Source of the DNA: Holophaga foetida DSM 6591
Lineage (GTDB): Bacteria > Acidobacteriota > Holophagae > Holophagales > Holophagaceae
DNA: 64,000 bases
Direction: 5' to 3'
NCBI RefSeq assembly: GCF_000242615.2
Contig: NZ_KI912269.1
Coordinates: 230,566 to 294,565 of the forward strand
Shown piece by piece: positions 1-8,178 of this stretch. The notes under the pieces are model-generated. The model worked only from the letters and a program-made list of their open reading frames with translations, searched no databases and had not been told where the DNA came from. Position 1 is the first letter of the stretch. Each line of letters starts with the position of its first letter. A program made the position numbers and the translations under genes.

Positions 1-379
1 AGCTATCCATCACCTGCACCACGACCTCCACCACGGCGGGACGGCGAAGCCCTGCTATGACGCCAACTCGGTCCAAGCCCCTGCCGGGACTGTCGGGCTC
101 AGCAGTCAGCAATCCCTGGGCGACAGGGGACCTGGCGTCCCCAAAAGTGGATCAGCAGGCGCGATTTCCCCATAGCCCTCGCCCAACTCCCCCGCCGCTC
201 CGGGCTTGTTCAACACCGCATTTCATCGGTGGGGGCTCCGTCTACCTGAGGCAGCCTCGCCCACGCCCCACCGACGAAATGCTCACTGTTGTGCCCATTT
301 TCCTGTGCACAGGGGAAAGCCTCCTGAGCCTCAAAGGCACTCGGACCGCCCTCCGCAGGTTATCCGCAGGGGATGTGGA
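1..379. other. Noncoding stretch at window edge
   Basis: I see no credible gene here. The reading frames that cross it have no family resemblance and no ribosome site. It is the region downstream of the minus-strand anti-sigma-like gene. Its only clear structure is the inverted repeat listed separately at 218-282. A gene ending left of the window cannot be excluded. Confidence 0.5.
218..282. repeat. 17-bp inverted repeat, hairpin
   Basis: The arms 218-234 (GCATTTCATCGGTGGGG) and 266-282 are reverse complements with one mismatch, separated by 31 bases. There is no T-run on either side, so it is not a classical terminator. It could be a processed RNA hairpin, a protein site or a remnant of a mobile repeat. 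Confidence 0.6.
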
Positions 380-1285
380 TTACGGTTCAATTCGGCGCCA
401 GAGCCCGTCAGCAGGGGCTTCCGAGAGGAGAGAAGCAGGTTCATGGACCGGGCTCCGAAGGAGGTAGATGTCCACGAGTTCCTTTCCAGACAAGGTGAAT
501 TCGAAGGTGCTGGCCAGCCCGCCATCCTCCCGAACCCGGGTCATCCTGGGGCCCAGGACCCGCACACCCGCAGGACCGCGCTTGAGGACATAGAGGTGCC
601 CCTCACCGCTCCAGAAGACCTGGACTCCGCCAGGATTGCGCTCCAGGCGGAACGCAGGGCGAGCCGATGCCAATACCGTGCGCTTGGCCTTGGCCGCCGG
701 GGAGGGGGCGGGGGCGGGGGCACGCAGCTCACCAACCGCATCCATGGACTTCGATAGCTCCACTTCCACAGGCTTGGCAGGTGAAGACGCAGGGGCTATC
801 GCCGCAGGAGCCTCGGCCAGGGGGTCTGGGCGCTTCCCGAGACTTCCTGGGGAACCTGGGGCCAGCCTTTCAGGCTCTCTCTCAGCCTTGGCGCGCCTCG
901 TCCCGGGTTCGGCCTGCGGAAGGGCGTCCTTGGAATGGGGTGCCTCCAATCGGGATTCCTGCGGCTCCAGGGAATGCACCACGGAAGGAGCGGGCTGGCC
1001 CCTTTCCATCATCCAGGTCACCCCCACCGCCAGGACCAGACCGGCTGCCAGGGCCATGATCTGGGGACGCAGGAACAAGGGTTTCCGGGGCTTGGGCAGG
1101 ATCGCCAGGAGCCGCTTGCGGGCCTTGGGATCCGCCAGGAGTTCCCGCAGAGCCTCCTCGTCCATCAGGGCATCGAAGAGGGCCTGGTCTTTCAGGGCCG
1201 TTCGGAGGAGCAGCGCCTTCTCCTCAGGAGTCAAGGTGCCCGTGGCGTAGCCCCCCAGGAGGTATTCGGGATCCGGGTTGCTCAT
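380..1285 (-). CDS. Membrane anti-sigma-like protein
   Basis: Predicted 301 aa. I chose the ATG at 1285 because it overlaps the sigma factor stop in an ATGA junction, the usual translational coupling of sigma/anti-sigma pairs. The N-terminal ~65 residues are cytoplasmic and helical (YLLGGYATGTLTPEEKALLL), reminiscent of short anti-sigma domains but without the zinc-finger His/Cys. One transmembrane segment follows (about residues 72-92, IMALAAGLVLAVGVTWMM). Then comes a low-complexity Pro/Ala linker, and a C-terminal ~90-residue domain (FRLERNPGGVQVFWSGEGHLYVLKR) resembling the DUF4384 type of periplasmic domain. It probably holds the neighbouring sigma factor at the membrane. The function is inferred from layout; the sequence family was not confirmed. 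Confidence 0.6.
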   Translation of the reverse strand: MSNPDPEYLLGGYATGTLTPEEKALLLRTALKDQALFDALMDEEALRELLADPKARKRLLAILPKPRKPLFLRPQIMALAAGLVLAVGVTWMMERGQPAPSVVHSLEPQESRLEAPHSKDALPQAEPGTRRAKAEREPERLAPGSPGSLGKRPDPLAEAPAAIAPASSPAKPVEVELSKSMDAVGELRAPAPAPSPAAKAKRTVLASARPAFRLERNPGGVQVFWSGEGHLYVLKRGPAGVRVLGPRMTRVREDGGLASTFEFTLSGKELVDIYLLRSPVHEPASLLSEAPADGLWRRIEP

Positions 1286-1929
1286 GCGTCCCACCTCCCC
1301 CCCATCCATTCCAGCATCTGCTTCCGACAGCGGTGGTCCCAGGTGTAGACCGTGTTGAGGGATTCCGCGCCGAGCACCTTCTGGATTTCGGCAAAGGCCT
1401 TGCCCTGGAGCTTGAGGCGGAAGATCTCCTGGCAGCGTTTCCCAAGCAGCGCCAAGCCCATGGCCAGCTTTTCCAGACGCTCCCGCTTCACCGCGGTCTC
1501 CTCGGGCCCCGGGTGGTCACCCGCAAGGGGATGCTCGTCCAGGTCAACCTGGAGGTGCTCTCCCCGCCGCACCACCTTCCGCTGCCAAGCGGCGAGCTTG
1601 AAGCGTAGGATCTGGAAGCAGAGGGGCATCAGTTCCTCCAGGGCCTCCACATGTCTGTACTTCTCGTGGATCACCACGAGCACCTCCTGGGCAAGGTCCT
1701 CGGAAGCCTCCCTTGCATAACGGGATGCCGCGAAGGCCACCATCCTTTCACGGAGGTGGCCCAGGATCTCGTCGCGGGAAAGGGGGGTGGAAATGGGAGA
1801 CTCCAGGGTGGCGGCAGCTTGAAGTTTGAGGCTCCCGAAGGAGCTGGGGAAGCAGTCTTTGCACGGATGCCGCAAGCCGCATGGCGTGACAGCCCGCCCG
1901 ACGCGCCACCCGATCGAAGTGACACCCAT
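1282..1929 (-). CDS. ECF-like sigma-70 family factor
   Basis: The protein has sigma region 2 (RYAREASEDLAQEVLVVIHEKY, a typical 'DLxQEVf' helix) and a C-terminal region 4 with helix-turn-helix character (LQGKAFAEIQKVLGAESLNTVYTWDHRCRKQMLEWM). It would direct RNA polymerase to a small regulon, controlled by the membrane protein encoded immediately downstream with an ATGA overlap. The start is unresolved. The ATG at 1929 lies in a frame whose first ~45 residues look untranslated and has no purine-rich ribosome site. No internal ATG precedes region 2, so a rare start (for example an ATT preceded by GGAG near 1782) is possible. The divergent neighbour is rex. Confidence 0.75.
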   Translation of the reverse strand: MGVTSIGWRVGRAVTPCGLRHPCKDCFPSSFGSLKLQAAATLESPISTPLSRDEILGHLRERMVAFAASRYAREASEDLAQEVLVVIHEKYRHVEALEELMPLCFQILRFKLAAWQRKVVRRGEHLQVDLDEHPLAGDHPGPEETAVKRERLEKLAMGLALLGKRCQEIFRLKLQGKAFAEIQKVLGAESLNTVYTWDHRCRKQMLEWMGGRWDA

Positions 1930-1997
1930 CACCTCATGGGAGGAAATTCAGAAAAGGCCTGGAAACCCCCACGGACTTGCGTATATTCGTTACCACA

Positions 1998-2021
1998 GTA
2001 TCGATACCTTTTTATCGATAC
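1998..2021 (+). promoter_or_regulatory. Inverted repeat in rex leader
   Basis: GTATCGATA (1998-2006) and TATCGATAC (2013-2021) form a perfect 9-bp inverted repeat with a 6-base CCTTTT spacer, each arm itself containing the palindrome TATCGATA. It lies 25 bases before the rex start in a locally AT-rich stretch. It does not match the classical Rex box (TTGTGAA-N4-TTCACAA), but position and symmetry fit an operator, perhaps autoregulatory. Confidence 0.5.
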
Positions 2022-2045
2022 CATCTCTCACACAGGAGCGGACCG

Positions 2046-2714
2046 ATGGCCTACGGCTACAAGATCGGAAGCATCCCCCTCACGACCGTCCAGCGCTTTG
2101 CCAGCTACCTCCCCGCCTTGCGGGACATGCAACGCCAGGGCCGTTCCGTCGTATCAAGTGCCAGCCTGGCGGAAATGCTCCGCCTGGAGGCCATCCAGGT
2201 CCGCAAGGACTTCGGCTATCTGGGGATCACGGGCCGCCCCAAGACGGGCTTCCAGGTGGATGACCTGATCGGGGCCATGGAGCATGGCCTGAGCTGGAAC
2301 CGGGTTTCCGACGCCATTCTGGTGGGCACAGGCCATCTGGGCACCGCCCTCCTGAACTACAGGGGATTCGGCTATCACGGCCTGGCAATCAAAGCCGCCT
2401 TCGATATCGCCCCGGACCGGGTCGGGGCCCTCATCAATGGGGTCCAGGTGCAGCACCTGGATGAGATGAAGCCGTTCATGGACGCCAAGATGGCCATCCT
2501 TACGGTCTCGCCGGAATCGGCCCAGGAGGTCGCCCTGAGGCTGGTCCGGGCCGGGATCACAGGCATCTGGAACTTCACCGGCCGCACCCTTCTCCTGCCC
2601 GAGCCTATCGTCGTCCAGGACCAGGACATCGCCATCGGGCTGGCCGTCCTTTCCGCCAAGCTCACCGCCCGCGCCAGGGAGGCCATCGAGGCCGAGTCAA
2701 AGCCTCCAGCCTGA
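2046..2714 (+). CDS. rex: Redox-sensing transcriptional repressor Rex
   Basis: Predicted 222 aa, the usual Rex length. It senses the NADH/NAD+ ratio and represses fermentation and respiration genes when NADH is low. The N-terminal winged helix (SIPLTTVQRFASYLPALRDM, then SSASLAEMLRLEAIQVRKDF) is followed by a Rossmann domain with the nucleotide loop LVGTGHLGTALL. The C-terminal helix needed for dimer domain swapping is present. The ATG at 2046 is preceded by AGGAG (2034-2038); a longer upstream frame would add 23 residues of no family character. It is followed after 79 bases by adhE, a classical Rex target, so the pair is likely one NADH-responsive unit. Confidence 0.95.
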   Translation: MAYGYKIGSIPLTTVQRFASYLPALRDMQRQGRSVVSSASLAEMLRLEAIQVRKDFGYLGITGRPKTGFQVDDLIGAMEHGLSWNRVSDAILVGTGHLGTALLNYRGFGYHGLAIKAAFDIAPDRVGALINGVQVQHLDEMKPFMDAKMAILTVSPESAQEVALRLVRAGITGIWNFTGRTLLLPEPIVVQDQDIAIGLAVLSAKLTARAREAIEAESKPPA

Positions 2715-2793
2715 TCCCACTGCCCCATAACCCCTTTCCACACGGAGCCCCCTGCCCCGCAGGAGTCCTGTATCTCTGAATAGGAGCATCCTC

Positions 2794-5427
2794 ATGCAAC
2801 CCGTCGAAGCCACCCCGCAGCTGTCTGCGGCAGGAGAAGTTCTATCCATCGATGCGCTCGTAGAGCGTGTCCGGAAGGCCCAGAGACTCTTCTCAACCTA
2901 CACCCAGGAGCAGGTGGACGAGATCTTCCGCGCCGCCGCCCTGGCCGCCGCCAATGCCCGCATCCCCCTGGCCCGCCTGGCCGCCGACGAAACCGGCATG
3001 GGCGTCATGGAGGACAAGGTGATGAAGAACCACTTCGCCTCCGAGTACATCTACAGCAAATATAAGGATGAGAAGACCTGCGGATTCCTGTCCGTGGAGG
3101 ACGCCTTCGGCACCGCCACCGTCGCCGAGCCCGTGGGCATCATCTGCGGCATCGTCCCCACCACCAACCCCACCTCCACCGCCATCTTCAAGGCCCTCAT
3201 CAGCCTGAAGACCCGCAACGGCATCATCTTCAGTCCCCACCCCCGGGCCAAGCGCTCCACCTGCGAAGCCGCCCGCATCGTGCTGGAGGCCGCCGTGGCG
3301 GCGGGGGCCCCCGAGGGCATCATCGGCTGGATCGAGGAACCCACCCTGGAGCGCTCCAGCCAGCTCATGCGCCACGAGGGTATCAACCTGATCCTGGCCA
3401 CGGGGGGCCCCGGCATGGTGAAGGCGGCCTACAGCTCCGGCAAGCCTGCCATCGGCGTGGGCGCGGGCAACACCCCCGTCGTCATCGATGAGACGGCGGA
3501 CCTCAAGCGGGCCGTGGCCTCCATCATGATGTCCAAGACCTTCGACAACGGCATGATCTGCGCCTCCGAGCAGTCCGTCATCGTGGTGGACGAGGTCTAC
3601 GAGGCCGTGCGGGAGCGCTTCGCCACCCTGGGGGGCTATGTCCTCAGCCCCGAGGAGTGCGAGGCGGTGCGCCAGGTCATCCTTACGCCCAGTGGTGCCC
3701 TTAACGCGGACATCGTGGGCCAGTCCGCCCGGAAGATCGCCGCCATGGCGGGCTTCGAGACCTCGGAGGACACCAAGGTCCTCATCGGCGCCGTCGATTC
3801 GGTGGGGGAGGAGGAGGCCTTCGCCCACGAGAAGCTCTCCCCCACCCTGGCCCTCTACCGGGCCAAAGACTTCGAGGAGGCCATGGCCAAGGCGGAGAAG
3901 CTGGTGGCCCTGGGGGGCATCGGCCACACCTCGGTGCTCTATACCGACCAGGACCTGCGCTGCGACCGGGTCCGGGCCTTCGGCGAGCGCATGAAGACCG
4001 CCCGCATCCTGATCAACTCCCCGGCGGCCCACGGCGGCATCGGCGACCTCTACAACTTCAACCTGGCCCCCTCCCTGACCCTGGGCTGCGGCTCCTGGGG
4101 CGGCAATTCCATCTCCGAGAATGTCGGCCCCAAGCACCTCATCAACAAGAAGACCGTCGCCAAGAGGGCCGAGAACATGCTGTGGCACAAGCTCCCCAAG
4201 AACATCTTCTTCCGGCGGGGATGCCTGCCCTTCGCCCTGGAGGAACTGGCCGGGCGCAAGCGGGCCGCCATCGTCACCGATCGCTTCCTCTTCAACAACG
4301 GCTATGCCGATCAGGTCATCCGCATCCTAAAGGACATGGGCCTGGAGGTGGAGGTCTTCCACGAGGTGGAGGCCGACCCGACCCTGGCGGTGGTGCGCAA
4401 GGGCGTGGCCATGCTCAACGGCTTCAAGCCCGACACCATCGTGGCCCTGGGGGGCGGTTCCCCCATGGACGCCGCCAAGATCATGTGGGTCATGTATGAG
4501 CACCCCGAGGTCCACTTCGAGGAGCTGGCCATGCGCTTCATGGACATCCGCAAGCGCATCTACAAGTTCCCCAAGATGGGCCTGAAGGCCACCCTGGTGG
4601 CCATCCCCACCACCTCCGGGACGGGCTCCGAGGTGACGCCCTTTGCGGTGGTGACCGATGAGCGCACCGGCATGAAGTACCCCATCGCCGACTACGAGCT
4701 GACCCCCGCCATGGCCATCATCGACCCCAACCTGGTGATGGACATGCCCAAGGGCCTGACGGCCTTCGGGGGCATCGACGCCGTGACCCACGCCCTGGAG
4801 GCCTACGTCTCCGTCATGGCCAACGAGTTCTCCGATCCCCAGGCCCTCCAGGCCCTCAAGCTCCTGAAGGCCCACCTGCCCTCGGCCTACGAGAGGGGCA
4901 GCCAGGATCCCAAGGCCCGGGAAGAGGTCCACAGCGCCGCCACCATCGCGGGCATCGCCTTCGCCAACGCCTTCCTGGGGGTCTGCCACTCCATGGCCCA
5001 CAAGCTGGGGGCCGAGTTCCACCTCCCCCACGGCCTGACCAACGCCCTGCTGATTTCCAACGTCATCCGCTACAACGCCAACAACAACCCCACCAAGCAG
5101 ACGGCCTTCAGCCAGTACGACCGTCCCCAGGCCCGCCGCCGCTATGCGGAGATCGCGGATCACCTGGGCCTCGGCGGGGAACGCACCGGCGCCAAGGTGG
5201 AAGCCCTCATCGCCTGGGTGGACGAACTCAAGGCCCAGATCGGCATTCCCGCCAGCATCCGGGAGGCCGGTGTGCCCGAGGCGGCCTTCCTGGCCCAGGT
5301 GAATGCCATCGCCGAACAGGCCTTCGACGACCAGTGCACCGGCACCAACCCGCGCTACCCCCTGATTGCCGAGCTCAAGCAGATCCTGCTCGATTCTTAC
5401 TACGGTCGGGCCTACTCCGAGGCCTGA
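2794..5427 (+). CDS. adhE: Bifunctional aldehyde-alcohol dehydrogenase AdhE
   Basis: Predicted 877 aa, full length for the fused enzyme. The N-terminal CoA-acylating aldehyde dehydrogenase half turns acetyl-CoA into acetaldehyde; its catalytic cysteine is Cys256 in NGMICASEQS. The C-terminal iron-dependent alcohol dehydrogenase half turns acetaldehyde into ethanol; it shows GGGSPMDAAKIMW, TTSGTGSEVTPFAVV, GIDAVTHALEAYVS and the metal-site segment HSMAHKLGAEFHLPHG. The protein regenerates NAD+ in fermentation and would form spirosomes in the cytoplasm. A ribosome site (AGGAG at 2783-2787) precedes the ATG. Downstream of rex and probably under its control. Confidence 0.97.
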   Translation: MQPVEATPQLSAAGEVLSIDALVERVRKAQRLFSTYTQEQVDEIFRAAALAAANARIPLARLAADETGMGVMEDKVMKNHFASEYIYSKYKDEKTCGFLSVEDAFGTATVAEPVGIICGIVPTTNPTSTAIFKALISLKTRNGIIFSPHPRAKRSTCEAARIVLEAAVAAGAPEGIIGWIEEPTLERSSQLMRHEGINLILATGGPGMVKAAYSSGKPAIGVGAGNTPVVIDETADLKRAVASIMMSKTFDNGMICASEQSVIVVDEVYEAVRERFATLGGYVLSPEECEAVRQVILTPSGALNADIVGQSARKIAAMAGFETSEDTKVLIGAVDSVGEEEAFAHEKLSPTLALYRAKDFEEAMAKAEKLVALGGIGHTSVLYTDQDLRCDRVRAFGERMKTARILINSPAAHGGIGDLYNFNLAPSLTLGCGSWGGNSISENVGPKHLINKKTVAKRAENMLWHKLPKNIFFRRGCLPFALEELAGRKRAAIVTDRFLFNNGYADQVIRILKDMGLEVEVFHEVEADPTLAVVRKGVAMLNGFKPDTIVALGGGSPMDAAKIMWVMYEHPEVHFEELAMRFMDIRKRIYKFPKMGLKATLVAIPTTSGTGSEVTPFAVVTDERTGMKYPIADYELTPAMAIIDPNLVMDMPKGLTAFGGIDAVTHALEAYVSVMANEFSDPQALQALKLLKAHLPSAYERGSQDPKAREEVHSAATIAGIAFANAFLGVCHSMAHKLGAEFHLPHGLTNALLISNVIRYNANNNPTKQTAFSQYDRPQARRRYAEIADHLGLGGERTGAKVEALIAWVDELKAQIGIPASIREAGVPEAAFLAQVNAIAEQAFDDQCTGTNPRYPLIAELKQILLDSYYGRAYSEA

Positions 5428-5477
5428 TGCCGTCCGTGGAACGGAAGCCGGAGCCCCATTCAAACGGGCTCCGGCTT

Positions 5478-5918
5478 TCAGGTTATGCCCAGCACCTTGA
5501 AGAAGTCTACGTAGGCGCGATCCGATTCCTCGATATGGGTGATCAGCCATTTCTTGAGGAAACTGGGGAGGGCCAGGGCGCTGATATGACCCTCCTCGTA
5601 CTGCCGGGCAAGCTCCTCAGCCTCCAGGATCAGCTGGGCGTGTTCCCGGGCATGGGCCTCCAGATCCGGGTACCCGAAAGCCTCCATGAGATCCATTTCC
5701 GCCGCGAAATGGCGCTTGGTTTCCAGGATCAGCCGGGCGAATAGCTGAAGGGAGAGAGGTTTGTCCCGCCGGAGGATCATGGTGGAGTGGAGATGGGTGA
5801 TGAGGGAAGCCAGCCGCTCATGCTGCTCGTCGAAGCGCTGGATACCGACCAGACGATCTGCGCTCCAAGGCATGAAGGGGGCGGCCTCCAGAGGGGATGC
5901 ACCTTGATCAAACGTCAT
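5478..5918 (-). CDS. Bacteriohemerythrin
   Basis: Predicted 146 aa, a single hemerythrin four-helix bundle that binds O2 at a di-iron site. All seven ligands are visible in order and with family spacing: His33 (DEQHERL), His70 and Glu74 (KRHFAAE), His89 and His93 (EAHAREH), His128 and Asp133 (HIEESD). Such proteins store, deliver or scavenge oxygen, often in microaerophiles and anaerobes. It has no signal peptide and no fused signalling domain, so it is a soluble cytoplasmic carrier or sensor. It is transcribed alone, convergent with adhE and divergent from metG. Confidence 0.92.
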   Translation of the reverse strand: MTFDQGASPLEAAPFMPWSADRLVGIQRFDEQHERLASLITHLHSTMILRRDKPLSLQLFARLILETKRHFAAEMDLMEAFGYPDLEAHAREHAQLILEAEELARQYEEGHISALALPSFLKKWLITHIEESDRAYVDFFKVLGIT

Positions 5919-6010
5919 TGGACCTGCCGCGGCTCATCGGAACTCCCATCCAGAGCATTCTACTTCAATGGCGGCAAAGGACCTTGAGGTCCTTTGGGGG
6001 GAACTGCGGA

Positions 6011-6053
6011 TTCCGGCCCGGCCCCCGAGGCGCTACACTGGAAGGCTCGGAGG
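6011..6053 (+). promoter_or_regulatory. metG promoter and ribosome site
   Basis: A -10-like TACACT (6034-6039) is spaced 17 bases from TTCCGG (6011-6016). GGAGG at 6049-6053 sits 5 bases before a GTG. This decides the metG start at 6059 rather than the longer frame beginning at 5897. Confidence 0.45.
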
Positions 6054-6058
6054 CCCTA

Positions 6059-8038
6059 GTGACCAAGCGTTTCTACGTCACCACGCCCATCTACTACGTC
6101 AACGACAAGCCCCACATCGGCCACACCTACACCACGGTGCTGGGGGATGTGCTGGCCCGTCATCACCGGATGCTGGGAGAGGATGTCTACTTCCTCACCG
6201 GAACCGACGAGCATGGCCAGAAGATCGAAAAGACCGCTGCCAAGCGGGGCATCACGCCCCAGGAACTGGTGGACGAGGTGGCTCCCAATTTCCAGAACCT
6301 GTGGAAGGAGATGGGCCTCACGCCGGACCACTTCGTCCGCACCACCCACGCCCGCCACAAGGCCACGGTGCAGGAGCGCTTCACCCAGCTCCTGGGCACC
6401 GGGGACATCTACAAGGCCAGCTACAAGGGGCTCTACAGCGTCTCTGACGAGGCCTACGTCACCGAGACCCAGGCCAAGGAGCTTCAGGCCCAGGGCTTGG
6501 CCCACCAGCTGGTGGAACTGGAGGAGGAAAGCTACTTCTTCCGCCTGGCGGCCTACGAGAACTGGCTCATCCAGCTCTACGAGAAGTATCCCGAGTTCGT
6601 GCAGCCCGAGTTCCGCCTCAACGAGGTCAAGCAGTTCGTGAGCCCCGGGGGCGAGCGGGGCAACCTCCAGGACCTGAGCATCAGCCGCACCTCCATCACC
6701 TGGGGCATCCCCGTGCCCGGCGACGAGAAGCACGTCGTCTATGTCTGGTTCGACGCCCTCCTCAACTACCTGAGTGCCTGCAAGGAGGGTCACTGGCCCC
6801 CCACCATCAACCTGGTGGGCAAGGACATCCTCCGCTTCCATGCCGTCTACTGGCCCGCCTTCCTCATGGCCATGTACCGCCAGGAGGGGGACGACCTAAA
6901 CGGCGAACTGCCCGCCCGCATCCGCGAACTGCTCCCCCAGACCGTGCTGGCCCACGGCTGGTGGCTCATGGGCGAGACCAAGATGAGCAAGTCCCTGGGC
7001 AACATCGTGCGCCCCAAGGAACTCCTGCACTTCGGCACCGACGCCGCCCGCTTCTTCCTCATGCGCGACATGCAGATCGGGCATGACCGCGCCTTCACCT
7101 TCGAGAGCTTCATGGACCGCCTGAACGCCGACCTCGCCAATGGCCTGGGCAACCTGGCCTCCCGCTCCATCAGCATGCTCCAGCGGTACCGTTCAGGAAT
7201 CGTTCCGATTCCGCAAAAATGGGATGACGAGGATCGGGTTGTGGCTGAGCAGGGTGCCAAGCTCTGCGCCGATTACCTGGCCAAGGCCGAAGCCAACGAC
7301 TTCAACGGCGCTCTGGATGGCCTTTGGGTCTACCTGCGCCACCTGGACGGATACATCGTCAAGGCCGAGCCCTGGAAGCTGGCCAAGGACGAGGCCAACA
7401 AGGAAAAGCTGGATACGGTGCTGTGCCAGCTCTACCGCGCCCTCCGGGCCACGGCGGTGCTGACGGCCCCCGTGATGCCCGGCATGGCCCAGCTCCTCTG
7501 GGAAAGCCTGGGCATGACGGGACAGGTTTCGGAGCAGCGCTTCGCCGATCTGGCCTTTGAGGCCCCCGCCGCCGCCCCCGTCAACGACCCCAAGCCCCTC
7601 TTCGCCCGAATCGACAAGGATGCCGCCATGACCGAGATCGAAGCCATCAAAACCGCCGAGATGGCACCCGCCACTCCCGCCGAACCCTCCCTCGATGTCC
7701 CCCCCATGAAGGAGAACATCGACTACGACACCTTCGCCAAGACCGATCTGCGGGTGGGCCTGATCCTGGAGGCCGAAGAGGTCCCCAAGAGCAAGAAGCT
7801 CATCAAGATGAAGGTGGACCTGGGCTTCGAGCAGCGCACCATCCTGGGCGGTATCAAGGAGGCCTATGCCCCCGCCGACCTGGTGGGACGCCGCGTCGTA
7901 GTCGTTGCCAACCTGGCCCCCCGGGCCATGATGGGCATCGAGAGCCACGGCATGCTCCTTTGCGCCAGCGACAACGCCTCCAAGCCCTACCTCATCGCCC
8001 CCCCCGAGGACGCCAAGCCCGGGTTTGTGGTGCGCTGA
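6059..8038 (+). CDS. metG: Methionyl-tRNA synthetase
   Basis: Predicted 659 aa from a GTG start. It charges tRNA-Met with methionine in the cytoplasm. Class I signatures are clear: HIGH at residues 19-22 (KPHIGHTYTT) and KMSKS at about 308-312 (ETKMSKSLGN). The C-terminal ~105 residues (DLRVGLILEAEEVPKSKKLIKMKV...) are an EMAP-II/Trbp111-type tRNA-binding domain that dimerises the enzyme. In the connective peptide, where many MetG proteins carry CxxC zinc knuckles, this protein reads LYSVSDEAYVTETQAKEL without cysteines, so it belongs to a zinc-free form. Confidence 0.97.
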   Translation: MTKRFYVTTPIYYVNDKPHIGHTYTTVLGDVLARHHRMLGEDVYFLTGTDEHGQKIEKTAAKRGITPQELVDEVAPNFQNLWKEMGLTPDHFVRTTHARHKATVQERFTQLLGTGDIYKASYKGLYSVSDEAYVTETQAKELQAQGLAHQLVELEEESYFFRLAAYENWLIQLYEKYPEFVQPEFRLNEVKQFVSPGGERGNLQDLSISRTSITWGIPVPGDEKHVVYVWFDALLNYLSACKEGHWPPTINLVGKDILRFHAVYWPAFLMAMYRQEGDDLNGELPARIRELLPQTVLAHGWWLMGETKMSKSLGNIVRPKELLHFGTDAARFFLMRDMQIGHDRAFTFESFMDRLNADLANGLGNLASRSISMLQRYRSGIVPIPQKWDDEDRVVAEQGAKLCADYLAKAEANDFNGALDGLWVYLRHLDGYIVKAEPWKLAKDEANKEKLDTVLCQLYRALRATAVLTAPVMPGMAQLLWESLGMTGQVSEQRFADLAFEAPAAAPVNDPKPLFARIDKDAAMTEIEAIKTAEMAPATPAEPSLDVPPMKENIDYDTFAKTDLRVGLILEAEEVPKSKKLIKMKVDLGFEQRTILGGIKEAYAPADLVGRRVVVVANLAPRAMMGIESHGMLLCASDNASKPYLIAPPEDAKPGFVVR

Positions 8039-8049
8039 AGAGTTAAATC

Positions 8050-8154
8050 TCACGCGGAGGCGCGGAGACGCGGAGAAGAACAAAGGCAAGGACCGGGCAG
8101 CACTTGTCCATTCCTTTCATTTTCTTCACTCCGCGGCTCCGCGCCTCCGCGTGA
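8050..8154. repeat. Long inverted repeat, family copy 1
   Basis: The left arm (8050-8077, starting TCACGCGGAGGCGCGGAG) is answered by a right arm (8128-8154, ending GCGCCTCCGCGTGA) across a ~50-base spacer. It fills the gap between metG and the permease gene. The arms are nearly identical to those at 15469-15559 and 62261-62332, so this is a dispersed element. It may also act as transcription attenuator or mRNA stabiliser. Confidence 0.85.
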
Positions 8155-8178
8155 AACCGTCCTTTCCTTCGAGCCCCC

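Noticed and set aside
57..467. Plus-strand frames in the first 760 bases
   Set aside because: They have no family resemblance, no ribosome site, and overlap the real minus-strand anti-sigma-like gene.
1998..2021. Standard Rex operator
   Set aside because: The symmetry is TATCGATA-based and does not match TTGTGAA-N4-TTCACAA, so I report it only as an unassigned inverted repeat.
2893..4188. Long minus-strand open frame across adhE
   Set aside because: It is antisense to a strongly conserved enzyme gene, has Gly/His/Val-rich low-complexity content and no ribosome site. Similar frames opposite the ABC-F gene (26427-28019) and the NuoL-like genes (55556-57721) were rejected for the same reason.
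8050..8154. CRISPR array
   Set aside because: The repeats are inverted arms of one hairpin, not direct repeats with regular spacers. No cas gene is in the window.
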